Made by a program: the position numbers and the translations under genes. 6,335 bases of DNA from JAAYZQ01 sp034428935. GTDB taxonomy: Bacteria; Chloroflexota; Anaerolineae; JAAYZQ01. Where the stretch lies: assembly GCA_034428935.1 (NCBI GenBank), contig DAOUHB010000130.1, positions 1-6,335 of the forward strand, written 5' to 3'. The notes below the pieces were generated by a model that worked only from the letters and a program-made list of their open reading frames with translations, was not told the DNA's origin and ran no database searches. Every line of letters begins with the position of its first letter. The stretch's first letter is position 1. This document shows, piece by piece, positions 6,198-6,335 of the stretch.

Positions 6198-6205
6198 CCG
6201 CCGGT

Positions 6206-6335
6206 ATGGAGGGGTTGCCCGCAGCCCTGCAATCGATTTACGACGAGGTCCACGGCCGGGAGGAGGTGCGGCCGACCCTGGACGAGCTGCGGCCGGCCTG
6301 GGCCGCGCACCTTGCCCGCGCGCGGCAGCAGATCC
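6206..6335 (+). CDS. Unidentified protein, N-terminal fragment (runs off right edge)
   Basis: An open frame of 43 codons plus one base continues past the window edge. It begins MEGLPAALQSIYDEV and is followed by a charged stretch (HGREEVRPTLDELRP) and then WAAHLARARQQI. It has no signal peptide or membrane helix and looks like a soluble, largely helical, cytoplasmic N-terminus. I do not recognise the family from this fragment. The evidence that it is real is the consensus TATAAT promoter, the GGAGGAGG ribosome site at correct spacing and the absence of stops. It is transcribed divergently from phoBR with its own promoter, so membership of the Pho regulon is not implied. Confidence 0.7.
   Translation, partial: MEGLPAALQSIYDEVHGREEVRPTLDELRPAWAAHLARARQQI

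Noticed and set aside
1..6335. CRISPR arrays, transposon ends, tRNA or rRNA genes, defence systems
   Set aside because: I looked and found no spaced repeats, inverted terminal repeats, RNA gene signatures or defence-type proteins; the window is a conventional Pho/Pst locus.

Overview
The window is a GC-rich bacterial chromosome segment holding a phosphate-starvation (Pho) locus. On the minus strand, in transcription order, it carries phoB (response regulator), phoR (sensor kinase), pstS (phosphate-binding lipoprotein), pstC and pstA (permease subunits). pstA runs off the left edge. The usual next genes, pstB (ATPase) and phoU, are not visible and would be expected just outside. At the right edge a divergent plus-strand gene begins and is cut after 43 codons; I do not recognise it. 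Protein features (a long PstA with a large insert after the first membrane helix, a PstS with a lipobox, a PhoR with a sensor-HAMP-PAS-HisKA layout) resemble those I associate with Chloroflexota (Anaerolineae-like). That taxonomic guess is inference, not proof.

Layout from right to left. At 6206-6335 (+) is the start of an unknown gene, with a consensus TATAAT promoter and a strong ribosome binding site. From 5997 to 6205 lie back-to-back promoters; the phoB promoter is near-perfect (TTGACC, 17 bp, TATAAT). phoB (5217-5996) and phoR (3414-5213) are 3 bp apart and form one operon. The 151-bp gap 3263-3413 carries the best regulatory signal of the window: six head-to-tail 11-bp units of consensus GTTAACC, in exact phase, directly upstream of pstS. 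pstS (2225-3262) is followed by a 116-bp gap with a GC hairpin, then pstC (1167-2108), whose stop codon overlaps the pstA start by one base.

How it works together. PhoR senses phosphate status, probably through the Pst transporter, and phosphorylates PhoB. PhoB then binds the 11-bp repeat array and turns on pstSCA(B). PstS captures phosphate outside the membrane and delivers it to the PstC-PstA channel. The phoBR promoter looks constitutive and has no visible array of its own, so the regulated step appears to be at pstS. I see no new defence, mobile or CRISPR system here. The points worth a second look are the six-unit Pho box, the enlarged extracytoplasmic domain of PstA, and the unidentified divergent gene.
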